DNA from: JANNPJ01 sp965200525
Lineage (GTDB): Bacteria; Actinomycetota; Actinomycetes; Actinomycetales; Kineosporiaceae
Direction of reading: 5' to 3'
Assembly: GCA_965200525.1 (NCBI GenBank)
Contig: OZ241368.1
Location: forward strand, 1,612,001-1,676,000
Length of the DNA: 64,000 bases
The position numbers and the translations under genes are program-made. A model generated the notes under the pieces. That model ran no database searches. It saw nothing but the letters and a program-made list of their open reading frames with translations, and was not told the origin of the DNA. Each line of letters opens with the position of its first letter. Positions within the stretch are counted from its first letter, which is position 1. Of this stretch, positions 32,741-40,147 are shown one piece after another.

Positions 32741-33271
32741 TCAGCCGGCCACGATCAGGGCGGTGGCGATGGCGGCCACGCCTTCACCCCGGCCGGTCAG
32801 CCCCAGCCCGTCGGTGGTGGTGGCCGAGACCGTGACCGGGGCCTGGCAGGCCGCCGACAGCGCGGCCTCGGCCTCGGCCCGGCGGGGCCCGAGCTTGGGC
32901 CGGTTGCCGATCACCTGGATCGCGACGTTGCCGATCAGCCAGCCGGCCGCCCGCAGCCGGCGGGCGGTCTCGGCCAGCAGCGCCGTCCCGGCGGCCCCGG
33001 CCCATTCCGGTCGGCCGGTGCCGAAGTTCGAACCGAGATCGCCCAGGCCGGCGGCGGAGAGCAGAGCGTCGCAGGCGGCGTGCGCGGCCACGTCGGCGTC
33101 GGAGTGCCCGGACAATGCCTGCTCCCCCGGCCACGGCAGGCCGGCCAGCCAGAGCACCCGGTCGGGCTCGTCGACGGCGTAGGCGTGGATGTCGGTGCCG
33201 ATACCGGTCCGGGGCAGACCGGCGGCCGGTCGGCCGGAGAGCTGGTCAGTCACCGGCCCAGTGTGGCCCAC
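32741..33271 (-). CDS. ispF: 2-C-methyl-D-erythritol 2,4-cyclodiphosphate synthase
   Basis: Fifth MEP-pathway step: cyclises CDP-ME-2-phosphate, releasing CMP. The metal-binding DxH pair is in GTDIHAY (Asp27, His29 from this start), with SGHSDADVAAHA and SATTTDGLG as further active-site segments. The start is either GTG 33271, which has GATGAT 5 nt upstream in leaderless spacing, or GTG 33253; both precede the conserved core. It is divergent from ispD with only 13 nt between the two GTG codons, unlike the co-directional ispD-ispF order of most actinobacteria. Confidence 0.93.
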   Translation of the reverse strand: MGHTGPVTDQLSGRPAAGLPRTGIGTDIHAYAVDEPDRVLWLAGLPWPGEQALSGHSDADVAAHAACDALLSAAGLGDLGSNFGTGRPEWAGAAGTALLAETARRLRAAGWLIGNVAIQVIGNRPKLGPRRAEAEAALSAACQAPVTVSATTTDGLGLTGRGEGVAAIATALIVAG

Positions 33272-33272
33272 G

Positions 33273-33278
33273 TAGAAT
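33273..33278 (+). promoter_or_regulatory. -10 element of leaderless ispD promoter
   Basis: TAGAAT lies 6 nt before the ispD GTG (33285), inside the 13-nt gap that separates it from ispF. The rest of the ispD promoter must lie within the ispF 5' coding region, so the two divergent promoters overlap physically. Confidence 0.65.
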
Positions 33279-33284
33279 CATCGG

Positions 33285-34019
33285 GTGACTGAGCCGCCCC
33301 CCGCGATCCCCGGCATCTGCCGCCCCGGGGCGGCGGTCTTCGTGGTGCTGGCCGGCGGTAGCGGAACCAGGGTCGGAGCGGGGCAGAACAAGGTCTACCT
33401 GCCGATCGCCGGCCGCCCGGTGCTGTCCTGGTCGCTCTCCTGGGCGGCCCAGGTGCCCGAGGTGGGCCGGGTCGTCCTGGTCATCCGACCGCAGGACGAG
33501 GAGCCGGCCGCCGCCGCGATCGCCGCCGCCGGCCTGACCGGGTCGGTCGAGGTGATCATCGGCGGGGTCACCCGGCACCGGTCCGAGCAGGCCGCCCTCG
33601 ACCACGTGTCCTGGCCCATCTGTGCCGGCTCGATCGACGTGGTGGCGATCCACGACGGCGCCCGTCCACTGGCCGGGCCCGATCTGCTGCGCGACGTGAT
33701 CCGCGCCGCCGCCGCTCACGGCGGTGCGGTGCCGACCCTGCCCGAGCCGCGAGCCTGGCCGGTGGACGCGGCCGGCCGGCTGCTGCCGCCCGACGCGGAC
33801 CACGCCCTGCACCGGGTCCAGACCCCGCAGGCGTTCCGGGCCGGGCCCCTGCTGGCCGCCTACGCCGCCGCGCTCAGGAACGGCGTGGAAGGCACCGACA
33901 CCTCGGCCGCACTCGAAGGGCAGCCGGGGTTGCAGGTGGTCTCGGTGCCCGGCCGACCGGAAAATCTCAAGGTCACGTTCGCCGACGACCTGCGGCGGGC
34001 CGAACTGCTGCTGGGTTGA
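33285..34019 (+). CDS. ispD: 2-C-methyl-D-erythritol 4-phosphate cytidylyltransferase, with altered beta-arm
   Basis: Third MEP-pathway step: CTP plus MEP to CDP-ME. The nucleotide-binding loop LAGGSGTR (22-29, Arg29 for E. coli Arg20), Lys36 (Lys27), HDGARP with Asp124 (Asp106), VQTPQAF and Lys229 in NLKVTFADDL (Lys213) are all present. The beta-arm is abnormal: the family PxxDTxK segment reads PEPRAWP, so E. coli Thr140 becomes Ala157 and one residue is deleted; Arg157 becomes Asp172. These residues normally contact MEP in the partner subunit. The gene is inverted relative to the usual operon, and its 3' end faces the short IspD-like gene that retains both residues. Confidence 0.9.
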   Translation: MTEPPPAIPGICRPGAAVFVVLAGGSGTRVGAGQNKVYLPIAGRPVLSWSLSWAAQVPEVGRVVLVIRPQDEEPAAAAIAAAGLTGSVEVIIGGVTRHRSEQAALDHVSWPICAGSIDVVAIHDGARPLAGPDLLRDVIRAAAAHGGAVPTLPEPRAWPVDAAGRLLPPDADHALHRVQTPQAFRAGPLLAAYAAALRNGVEGTDTSAALEGQPGLQVVSVPGRPENLKVTFADDLRRAELLLG

Positions 34020-34022
34020 GCC

Positions 34023-34070
34023 GCCGGGTCGGTGGCCTGCCGGGTCGGTGGCCTGCCGGGTCGGGTGGCC
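34023..34070. repeat. 16-bp tandem repeat downstream of ispD
   Basis: Two perfect copies of GCCGGGTCGGTGGCCT (34023-34038, 34039-34054) and a third with one insertion, directly after the ispD stop and before the stop of the convergent IspD-like gene. Replication-slippage product; no coding role. Confidence 0.8.
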
Positions 34071-34082
34071 GACACGGCCGGA

Positions 34083-34574
34083 TCAGCCCGCGGTGCCGAT
34101 CACGGTCACGCCCCGGGCCGCCAGCGCCGTCAGCACCGCGACCGGATCCGGACCGGCCGCCGCGACCGAGCGCAGCAGCGGCAGCCGGGCCGCGAGCGGG
34201 GTGCCCACGAACCGGTGATCGTCCCGCTGAGCGGTGCCGACCAGCGTGCCCGCGGCGTCCACCAGTTTGAGGGTGTCGGTGACCGGCCGGGTGGTGACGA
34301 CGACCGCTCCGGCCGGTCCGGCGGCCGGCTCGGAGGAGCCGTCGATCTCGGCCAGCGCGCTCAGGACGGCGACCACGTCGGCCGGCAGGGTTCCGTCGAC
34401 CGGCTCCAGTTCTTCCAGCAGGACGGCGGCGACGTCGCCTGGTTCGCCGGATTCGGCGTTCCGCAGATCGGCCCAGGTCAGCACGGCCACGGCGCCGGCC
34501 GTGAGGAGCGCCTGCCGCAGGTCGGCCGGGGGCCCGCCCGGCCCGGCCAGGACGGCCACGAACCCGGTCGGCAT
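34083..34574 (-). CDS. Truncated IspD-like protein retaining the beta-arm
   Basis: 163-aa protein. Residues 88-137 align clearly with the IspD beta-arm region: RPVTDTLKLVDAAG, then GTAQR and VGTP, with Thr101 and Arg117 matching E. coli Thr140 and Arg157 and the same 16-residue spacing as in Mycobacterium IspD. Elsewhere it is degenerate: the nucleotide loop is VLAGPGGPP (no Arg), the HDxARP motif reads LEELEPVD, and it stops before the Lys213 segment, so it cannot be a stand-alone cytidylyltransferase. Its ATG overlaps the yacL-type stop (TGATG). It occupies the usual ispD position behind yacL. Either a decaying paralogue or a partner of the neighbouring IspD. Confidence 0.75.
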   Translation of the reverse strand: MPTGFVAVLAGPGGPPADLRQALLTAGAVAVLTWADLRNAESGEPGDVAAVLLEELEPVDGTLPADVVAVLSALAEIDGSSEPAAGPAGAVVVTTRPVTDTLKLVDAAGTLVGTAQRDDHRFVGTPLAARLPLLRSVAAAGPDPVAVLTALAARGVTVIGTAG

Positions 34575-35686
34575 CAGCGCGGCCCCGGCCGAGCCGGAGC
34601 TGGCCCGGCCGGCTCGGGCTTGGCGAACACCATTCGACCGTTGGCCGTGGTCAGCACGCTGGTGACGGTGGCCCGGACCTCGCCGCCGACCCGTTCGCGG
34701 GCCCGCTCGACCACCACCATGGTGCCGTCGTCGAGGTAACCGACGGCCTGGCCGGCTTCCTTGCCCGGCCGGGTCAGCAGCACCGCGACCAGGTCGCCGG
34801 CCGACACCGGCGGGCGCAGGGCCAGCGAGAGCGCGTGCAGATTCATCACCCGGCAGCCGGCCAGGGTGGCCGCCCGGGCCAGGTTGCTGTCCAGGGTGAG
34901 CAGGGCGACCGAACGGTCCAGGGCGATCCGGATCAGCTTGCCGTCGACCTGAGGCACCTCCGGCGCTTCGTCGCCGATCACCTCGACGTCGACCCCGCCC
35001 TCCCGCCGCAGGGCGGTGAGCGCGTCCAGCCCGCGACGGCCCTTCGCCCGGCGGGTGTCGTCCCCGGCGTCGGCCAGGCCCTGCAACTCGTCGATCACCG
35101 GTTGCGGCAGCAACAGCGTGCCGTGCAGGAACCCGGCCCGGACGACGTCGATGATCCGGCCGTCGATCGCCACCGAGGTGTCGAGCACCCGGGGCAGCGC
35201 CGACGCGGGGCTGGCGTGCCGCAGGCCGGCCCCCGGGCCGAAGAAGCTCAGCAGTCCGGCCCGCTTGGCCATGCCCACGCGGTAGCCCAGGGTGCCCACG
35301 GTCACGCAGACGAAGATGAACAGCGGCAGGGTCACCGGGGCCGCCCCGACCAGCAGTACCGGCCAGACCAGGCCGGCTGCGACCATGACCCCGAGCACGG
35401 CCCCGGCCAGCCCGGCCAGCACCTGCTCGACCGAACGCTCCTGGAGGGCCTTCTCGGCCTCGCGCAGGGTTCGCCCGGTGAGGCGGGCGACCACGCCGCC
35501 GAGCACGTAGCCCACGCCGGCACCCAGGATGATCCCGATGCCGGTGGCCTCGAACGGCCCGACCTGGACGCCCGGATGGTCGGAGATCTGGGCAACGAAA
35601 TACCCGACGCCGGCGAAGAAGACCACGACACAGAGCCGCAGAGCTTCGACGACGACGCCGGGCAAACTCACATCTCGTTGCGCCAT
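34574..35686 (-). CDS. PIN/TRAM-domain membrane protein (YacL type)
   Basis: 370-aa protein. Four N-terminal membrane helices (about residues 12-32, 48-66, 90-112, 117-137) precede a PIN nuclease-like domain (RVLDTSVAIDGRIIDVV, Asp169 and Asp175) and a C-terminal TRAM domain (about 295-350). PIN domains cut RNA, and TRAM binds it; YacL-type substrates are not established. A Pro/Ala tail ends the protein. carD-yacL-ispD is a frequent actinobacterial and Bacillus-like order. The stop overlaps the start of the IspD-like gene, implying coupled translation. Confidence 0.92.
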   Translation of the reverse strand: MAQRDVSLPGVVVEALRLCVVVFFAGVGYFVAQISDHPGVQVGPFEATGIGIILGAGVGYVLGGVVARLTGRTLREAEKALQERSVEQVLAGLAGAVLGVMVAAGLVWPVLLVGAAPVTLPLFIFVCVTVGTLGYRVGMAKRAGLLSFFGPGAGLRHASPASALPRVLDTSVAIDGRIIDVVRAGFLHGTLLLPQPVIDELQGLADAGDDTRRAKGRRGLDALTALRREGGVDVEVIGDEAPEVPQVDGKLIRIALDRSVALLTLDSNLARAATLAGCRVMNLHALSLALRPPVSAGDLVAVLLTRPGKEAGQAVGYLDDGTMVVVERARERVGGEVRATVTSVLTTANGRMVFAKPEPAGPAPARPGPR

Positions 35687-35729
35687 ACCGCCCTCATCAA
35701 TGACGGCCGCCCCGACGGCCGACCTTGAC

Positions 35730-36212
35730 TCAGGACGCGAGAACCTCGTTCAGGAGAGCCTCGGCCTTGTCCTCATTAGTGTGTTCGGCCAGCGCAAGCT
35801 CCGACACGAGGATTTGGCGCGCCTTCGCCAGCATTCTCTTCTCACCGGCGGATAGTCCACGATCCTGATCACGACGCCAGAGGTCACGAACCACCTCGGC
35901 CACCTTGACCACATCTCCGGAAGCAAGCTTCTCGAGGTTGGCCTTGTACCGGCGGGACCAGTTGGTCGGCTCCTCCGCGTACGACGCCCGAAGCACCTCG
36001 AAGACCTTGTCCAGGCCTTCTTGCCCGACAACATCCCTAACACCCACGAGGTCGACATTCATCGCCGGCACCTCGATGGTCAGATCCCCCTGTGCAACCT
36101 TCAGGACCAGGTACTGCCGTTCCTCGCCCTTGATGACACGAGTCTTGATCTCCTCGATGAGTGCCGCCCCGTGATGGGGGTAAACGACCGTCTCGCCGAC
36201 CGTGAAAGCCAT
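35730..36212 (-). CDS. carD: CarD-family RNA polymerase-binding transcription factor
   Basis: 160-aa global regulator that binds the RNA polymerase beta subunit and stabilises open complexes, notably at rRNA promoters. An N-terminal Tudor-like RID domain (MAFTVGETVVYPHHGAALIEE) is followed by the helical DNA-binding domain with the conserved NWSRRYKANLEKLASGD segment containing the Trp. AAAGGGG lies about 10 nt before ATG 36212. It sits 43 nt upstream of the yacL-type gene. Its promoter region carries an inverted repeat around the likely -10. Confidence 0.96.
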   Translation of the reverse strand: MAFTVGETVVYPHHGAALIEEIKTRVIKGEERQYLVLKVAQGDLTIEVPAMNVDLVGVRDVVGQEGLDKVFEVLRASYAEEPTNWSRRYKANLEKLASGDVVKVAEVVRDLWRRDQDRGLSAGEKRMLAKARQILVSELALAEHTNEDKAEALLNEVLAS

Positions 36213-36218
36213 GTGTAA

Positions 36219-36255
36219 GTATCCCCTTTCTGGGAATGAGCTTACCACGGGATAC
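36219..36255 (-). promoter_or_regulatory. carD promoter with flanking inverted repeat
   Basis: On the minus strand TAAGCT (36239-36244) is a good -10 about 26 nt before the carD start. It is enclosed by GTATCCC (36249-36255) and GGGATAC (36219-36225), a perfect 7-bp inverted repeat with a 23-nt spacer. The downstream arm overlaps the RBS region. A small hairpin (CCTGG-N6-CCAGG) lies just upstream. Confidence 0.5.
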
Positions 36256-36506
36256 CTGGATGAGACCAGGGGAAGCGGAGTGTTTTCGCAGGTCAGAGGC
36301 ATGGCAATGGTAATGCGCAGTTGACAGCGGTGGCGGTGCGTGCCGGTGGCGGCAAATCGGGCCGGCCCCCGGCGAGGCGCCGGGCCGCCGGCCCGGGCGA
36401 GCACCACGGATGTGACGGCGGTGTCGCGGGTGGGGCGGCGCGCCCGGGCTGCGGGCGAACGATAGGCTGCCCAACGCATTTCCGACCCCCGCAGGAGGCC
36501 AGCGCC

Positions 36507-37133
36507 GTGAAGCGCACCCGTGTAGTTGCCGGCAGGACAATGCTGGTCACCGCCGCAGTCGCGGTCGGTCTGGCCGGCTGTTCGGTCTTGTCGCCGGCCA
36601 CCGTCATCAAGCCCTACGCGGCCGCCGACGGCGTCGGTCTCGATCTGCCCGGCGGCACCGTGTCGCTGCGCAACTTCCTGGTCGTGGGCACGGCCAAGGG
36701 CAAGCCCGCGGCCGTCGTCGGAACCGTGGTGAACGACGGCCCCACCGACGTCCAGGTGGGCCTGCAGAGCGATCTGGGGGCCACCGCGCAGCCCACCCAG
36801 ACGGTGGTCGAGGTCGACGCCCACAGCGCCGTGCAGGTCGGCCCCGGGCAGAAGGTCACCATGGTGATCCCGCAACTGCCGGTCGACCCGGGCTCGGTCA
36901 CGGCGATCAGCGCGGCCACCCAGAGCGGCGGCCGGGCCGACGTCGACGTGCCCGTGCTGCTGCCGCAGGGCGAGTACAGCTCGCTGACGCCGTCCCCGAC
37001 CCCCAGCGAGACGGCCACCGAAACTCCTGAGAACTCGGCCACCCCCTCGGCCGACAGCACCACGTCGAGCAAGAAGAAGAAGTCGAAGACGACGTCGACC
37101 GCCGAGCCGACCACGTCGGCCACCACCAGCTGA
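36507..37133 (+). CDS. LpqE-like lipoprotein
   Basis: 208-aa secreted lipoprotein. The signal peptide has a basic n-region (MKRTRVVAGR) and lipobox LAGC with Cys at about residue 25. The mature part has a beta-rich domain (about 40-165) and a Thr/Ser/Pro-rich tail with a KKKKSK cluster (about 166-208). Position divergent from carD matches Mycobacterium lpqE (Rv3584); the sequence match is modest. Function unknown. I chose GTG 36507, with AGGAGG 8 nt upstream and TAGGCT at 36463-36468 as the likely -10. It converges on regX3 through a shared terminator. Confidence 0.78.
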   Translation: MKRTRVVAGRTMLVTAAVAVGLAGCSVLSPATVIKPYAAADGVGLDLPGGTVSLRNFLVVGTAKGKPAAVVGTVVNDGPTDVQVGLQSDLGATAQPTQTVVEVDAHSAVQVGPGQKVTMVIPQLPVDPGSVTAISAATQSGGRADVDVPVLLPQGEYSSLTPSPTPSETATETPENSATPSADSTTSSKKKKSKTTSTAEPTTSATTS

Positions 37134-37161
37134 CCGGCTCGCTCGCTCGGCCAGGCGCAGG

Positions 37162-37197
37162 TCAGGGGCCCGGTTCCGCCTGGAACCGGGCCCCTGA
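37162..37197. terminator. Bidirectional terminator between lipoprotein gene and regX3
   Basis: Perfect 16-bp stem (TCAGGGGCCCGGTTCC with its complement) around a 4-nt GCCT loop, between two convergent stop codons. This is the strongest hairpin in the window and serves both strands. Confidence 0.85.
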
Positions 37198-37225
37198 GCC
37201 GTTGTCCGGCCGGTAAGGGCCGGAG

Positions 37226-37906
37226 TCAGGCCTCGAACTTGTAGCCCAGCCCGCGGACGGTGAGCAGGTAGCGGGGGTTGGCCGGGTCGGGCTCCAGCTT
37301 GCCCCGCAGCCGCTTGACGTGGACGTCGAGGGTCTTGGTGTCACCGACGTAGTCCGAGCCCCAGACCCGGTCGATCAGCTGCATCCGGGTCAGCACCCGG
37401 CCCGCGTTGCGCAGCAGCATCTCCAGCAGCTCGAACTCCTTGAGCGGCATCGGCACGGCCTGGCTGTTGACCGTGACCACGTGCCGCTCGACGTCCATCC
37501 GGACCGGCCCGGCCTCGACGGTGGCCCCGCTGGTCAGCTCGGGCTCGGTGCCCCGGCGGAGGACGGCCCGGATCCGGGCCACCAGCTCCCGGGACGAGTA
37601 GGGCTTGGTCACGTAGTCGTCGGCACCGAGCTCGAGGCCGACCACCTTGTCGATCTCGCCGTCCTTGGCGGTCAGCATGATCACCGGAACTTTGCTGCGG
37701 GTGCGGATCTGCCGGCAGACCTCGGTCCCGGGCAGGCCGGGCAGCATCAGGTCGAGCAGGACCAGGTCGGCGCCGTTGCGGTCGAACTCGTCCAGGGCGG
37801 CCGGTCCGTCGTCCGCGACCGCGACCTCGTAGCCCTCTCGGCGCAGCAGGTAGGACAGCGGGTCGCTGAACGACTCCTCGTCCTCCACCACCAGGATGCG
37901 GGTCAC
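37226..37906 (-). CDS. regX3: Response regulator RegX3 (OmpR/PhoB family)
   Basis: 226-aa phosphate-responsive transcription factor. The receiver domain (about residues 1-118) has the acidic pocket VVEDEE, phosphoacceptor Asp in VLLDLMLPGLPG, and Lys in YVTKPYSSREL. The C-terminal winged helix has the GRVLTRMQLIDRVWG recognition region and DVHVKRLRGKLEPDP. Its start overlaps the senX3 stop by 4 nt. It likely binds the PHO-box-like repeats upstream of phoU and pstS in this window; that target assignment is inference. Confidence 0.95.
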   Translation of the reverse strand: MTRILVVEDEESFSDPLSYLLRREGYEVAVADDGPAALDEFDRNGADLVLLDLMLPGLPGTEVCRQIRTRSKVPVIMLTAKDGEIDKVVGLELGADDYVTKPYSSRELVARIRAVLRRGTEPELTSGATVEAGPVRMDVERHVVTVNSQAVPMPLKEFELLEMLLRNAGRVLTRMQLIDRVWGSDYVGDTKTLDVHVKRLRGKLEPDPANPRYLLTVRGLGYKFEA

Positions 37907-39171
37907 GGGGTTGCTCCTCTCAGTTCGGGCCTCACGGTGTGCGAGAGCCCCGGTTCGTCAGGGTGATCGGATTCGATGGGCACGGTCGGGACGGCGCCGA
38001 TCGCCGCGTCGGGATCGTCGGTGTCGGCGGCCGACCGGGCCGGTTGCTGGGTCTCGGGCAGTCTCAGGGTGAACGTCGAGCCCTGGCCGGGCAGGCTCCA
38101 GAGCGTCACCTCGCCGCCGTGGTTGGCCGCGACGTGCTTCACGATGCTCAGGCCCAGCCCGGTGCCTCCGGTGGCCCGGGACCGGGCCGGGTCGATCCGG
38201 TAGAACCGCTCGAAGATGCGGTCCTGTTCCGCGGCGGCGATCCCCAGGCCCTGATCGCTCACCACGACCTCGACCACTCCGTCGGTGCGGCGGACGCCGA
38301 CCCCGACCCGGGTGTTCTCGGCCGAGTACGAGATCGCATTGTCGACCAGGTTACGGACGGCGGTGACCAGGAGGGCGTGATCCCCGTAGACCACCGCCCC
38401 CTGGTCGCCGCCGATCACCACCTCGATCCCCTTGGCCCCGGCGGCCAGCCGCACCCGGTCGACCGCGTCCGAGACCACCTCGTCGATGCCGACCGGCTCA
38501 GGCGGGTGCAGGGCGTCGGCCACCTGCAGGCGGGACAGGTCGATGATCTCCTGCACCAGCTTGGACAGCCGCATCGACTCGCGCTGCATGCGGTTGGCGA
38601 AGTGCCGGACGGCGTCCGGGTCGTCGGCGGCATCGGTGACGGCCTCGGCCAGCAGGCTGAGCGCCCCGATCGGCGTCTTCAGCTCGTGGCTGACGTTGGC
38701 CACGAAGTCACGCCGGATCTCCTCGACCCGGCGGGCCTCGGTCCGGTCCTCGACCAGGACCAACACCAGGCCCCGGCCCAGCGGGGCGACCCGGGCGAAG
38801 ACGACCAGCCGGCCGCGGCCGAACGGGCCGCGGGGCAGCTCCAGCTCACGTTCCCGGACCAGGCCCAGGCTGGCCGCCTCGACCGCCATCGCCCGGAGCT
38901 CGGCGTGCACCAGTTCACGCCCTCTGACCAGGCCGAACGCGTGCGCGGCGGGGCTCGTCTTGATCAGCCCACCGTCCGCGTCGAGCACCACCGAGGCGGC
39001 ACGCAGCACATTCAGGACGTCGGCCACCCCCTCCGGCAGCGGGCCGGTCGGGACGGTAACCGGCAGTGGCCGCCGAGGGCCGGTGCGGTTTCCCGGCAGC
39101 ACAACGCCGAGGACCAGCCCGGCGAGGATGCCGATTCCGCCGGTGACGGCAAACGCCCAGGTCGGGTTCAC
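37903..39171 (-). CDS. senX3: Sensor histidine kinase SenX3
   Basis: 422-aa membrane sensor for phosphate limitation. One N-terminal helix (about residues 3-24) is followed by a PAS-like domain (about 48-160), the HisKA helix with phosphoacceptor His in FVANVSHELKTPIGAL, and the HATPase domain (NLVDNAISYS, DQGLGI, GGTGLGLSIVKH). I chose GTG 39171, 7 nt after TACGCT (39179-39184), indicating leaderless transcription; the longer frame to 39210 adds residues unlike the family. It is divergent from phoU across the PHO-box region. Confidence 0.94.
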   Translation of the reverse strand: MNPTWAFAVTGGIGILAGLVLGVVLPGNRTGPRRPLPVTVPTGPLPEGVADVLNVLRAASVVLDADGGLIKTSPAAHAFGLVRGRELVHAELRAMAVEAASLGLVRERELELPRGPFGRGRLVVFARVAPLGRGLVLVLVEDRTEARRVEEIRRDFVANVSHELKTPIGALSLLAEAVTDAADDPDAVRHFANRMQRESMRLSKLVQEIIDLSRLQVADALHPPEPVGIDEVVSDAVDRVRLAAGAKGIEVVIGGDQGAVVYGDHALLVTAVRNLVDNAISYSAENTRVGVGVRRTDGVVEVVVSDQGLGIAAAEQDRIFERFYRIDPARSRATGGTGLGLSIVKHVAANHGGEVTLWSLPGQGSTFTLRLPETQQPARSAADTDDPDAAIGAVPTVPIESDHPDEPGLSHTVRPELRGATP

Positions 39172-39244
39172 ACCTGCCAGCGTAAGCTGACCGCACAAGG
39201 GTCCGATCACCCGAACGGTGTGATCGGCGAACCCTTCCCGCCGT

Positions 39245-39277
39245 GTTCACCTGCAGTCATTCATCAGTTCACGGCGC
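39245..39277 (+). promoter_or_regulatory. PHO-box-like direct repeats between senX3 and phoU
   Basis: Three consecutive 11-bp units: GTTCACCTGCA (39245-39255), GTCATTCATCA (39256-39266) and GTTCACGGCGC (39267-39277). Units 1 and 3 match the actinobacterial PHO-box core GTTCAY; unit 2 is degenerate. The array lies 73 nt before senX3 and 88 nt before phoU. Confidence 0.7.
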
Positions 39278-39365
39278 ACTGGGACCGTTTGGTTGACAGC
39301 TGGACCGGCCGGTGCTCCCGAGCACGCCCGAAAAGGTTCCACCAGATTCATTGAGGAGTACAAGG

Positions 39366-40046
39366 GTGAGCGGCAGCCTGCGCGAGCAGTTCGAGGTCGA
39401 CCTGCAGTCGATCGACGACCAATTGGTCGAGATGACCCGGTTGGTCGGTTCCGCGATGAGCCGGGCCACCAGCGCCCTGCTCGACGCCGACCTGGCCATC
39501 GCCGAGAGCGTGATCGCGGCCGACGAGCAGGTCGACGCGCTGCACCACGACCTGGAGGAGCGGGCCCTGGTGCTGATCGCCCGCCAGGCCCCGGTGGCCA
39601 CCGACCTGCGGGTGCTGATCGCGGCCCTGCGGATGAGCGCCGACCTGGAGCGGATGGGCGACCTGGCCCGGCACGTGGCCAAGCTGGCCCGGCTGCGCTA
39701 CCCGAACTCGGCCGTGCCGGCCGAACTGCGCAGCGACCTGCTGGAGATGGGCCAGGTGGCCCAGCACCTGGTGGTCAAGACCGGATCGATCATCGCCAGC
39801 CGCGACCTGAAGGCGGCCGAGGAGCTCGAGGCCGAGGACGACGAGATGGACCGGCTGCACCGCGGCCTGTTCGCCAAGCTGGTCGACCCGCACTGGACCC
39901 ACGGGGTCGAGACCGCGGTCGACATCACGCTGGCCGGCCGTTACTACGAGCGCTACGGCGACCACGCGGTCGCGGTCGCCCGCCGAGTCGTGTTCCTGGT
40001 CACCGGCGACCACGCCGCCGCCCACGGCGAGACCCCGTCCGTCTGA
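39366..40046 (+). CDS. phoU: Phosphate transport system regulator PhoU
   Basis: 226-aa all-helical protein made of two PhoU three-helix repeats (about residues 12-100 and 115-205), each with the metal-binding E/DxxxD pattern (DLERMGDLARHV; YYERYGDHAVAVARR). It links Pst transporter state to the SenX3 kinase and suppresses signalling when phosphate is plentiful. I chose GTG 39366, with GAGGAG 7 nt upstream; the upstream frame is non-homologous. It is divergent from senX3-regX3 and shares the PHO box. Confidence 0.94.
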   Translation: MSGSLREQFEVDLQSIDDQLVEMTRLVGSAMSRATSALLDADLAIAESVIAADEQVDALHHDLEERALVLIARQAPVATDLRVLIAALRMSADLERMGDLARHVAKLARLRYPNSAVPAELRSDLLEMGQVAQHLVVKTGSIIASRDLKAAEELEAEDDEMDRLHRGLFAKLVDPHWTHGVETAVDITLAGRYYERYGDHAVAVARRVVFLVTGDHAAAHGETPSV

Positions 40047-40070
40047 GGTTCGACCCACCCGTCGTGGTGG

Positions 40071-40128
40071 CCTTGATCGACTACTGAAGCGGGCTGTTCC
40101 AGCAGCACGGGTCAGTAGTCGATCAAGG
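40071..40128. repeat. REP-like element: 17-bp inverted repeat between phoU and gpmA
   Basis: Perfect arms CCTTGATCGACTACTGA (40071-40087) and complement (40112-40128) with a 24-nt loop that itself can fold (GCTG-TTC-CAGC). Arm composition differs from the surrounding high-GC DNA. It may terminate phoU and gpmA, but the size and loop look more like a dispersed palindromic element. Confidence 0.65.
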
Positions 40129-40147
40129 CGTTCGTCCGAGGCTCGGT

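Noticed and set aside
35730..36875. 381-codon frame covering carD plus upstream DNA
   Set aside because: Only the part from 36212 matches CarD; the upstream half is non-coding and overlaps the lipoprotein gene on the other strand.
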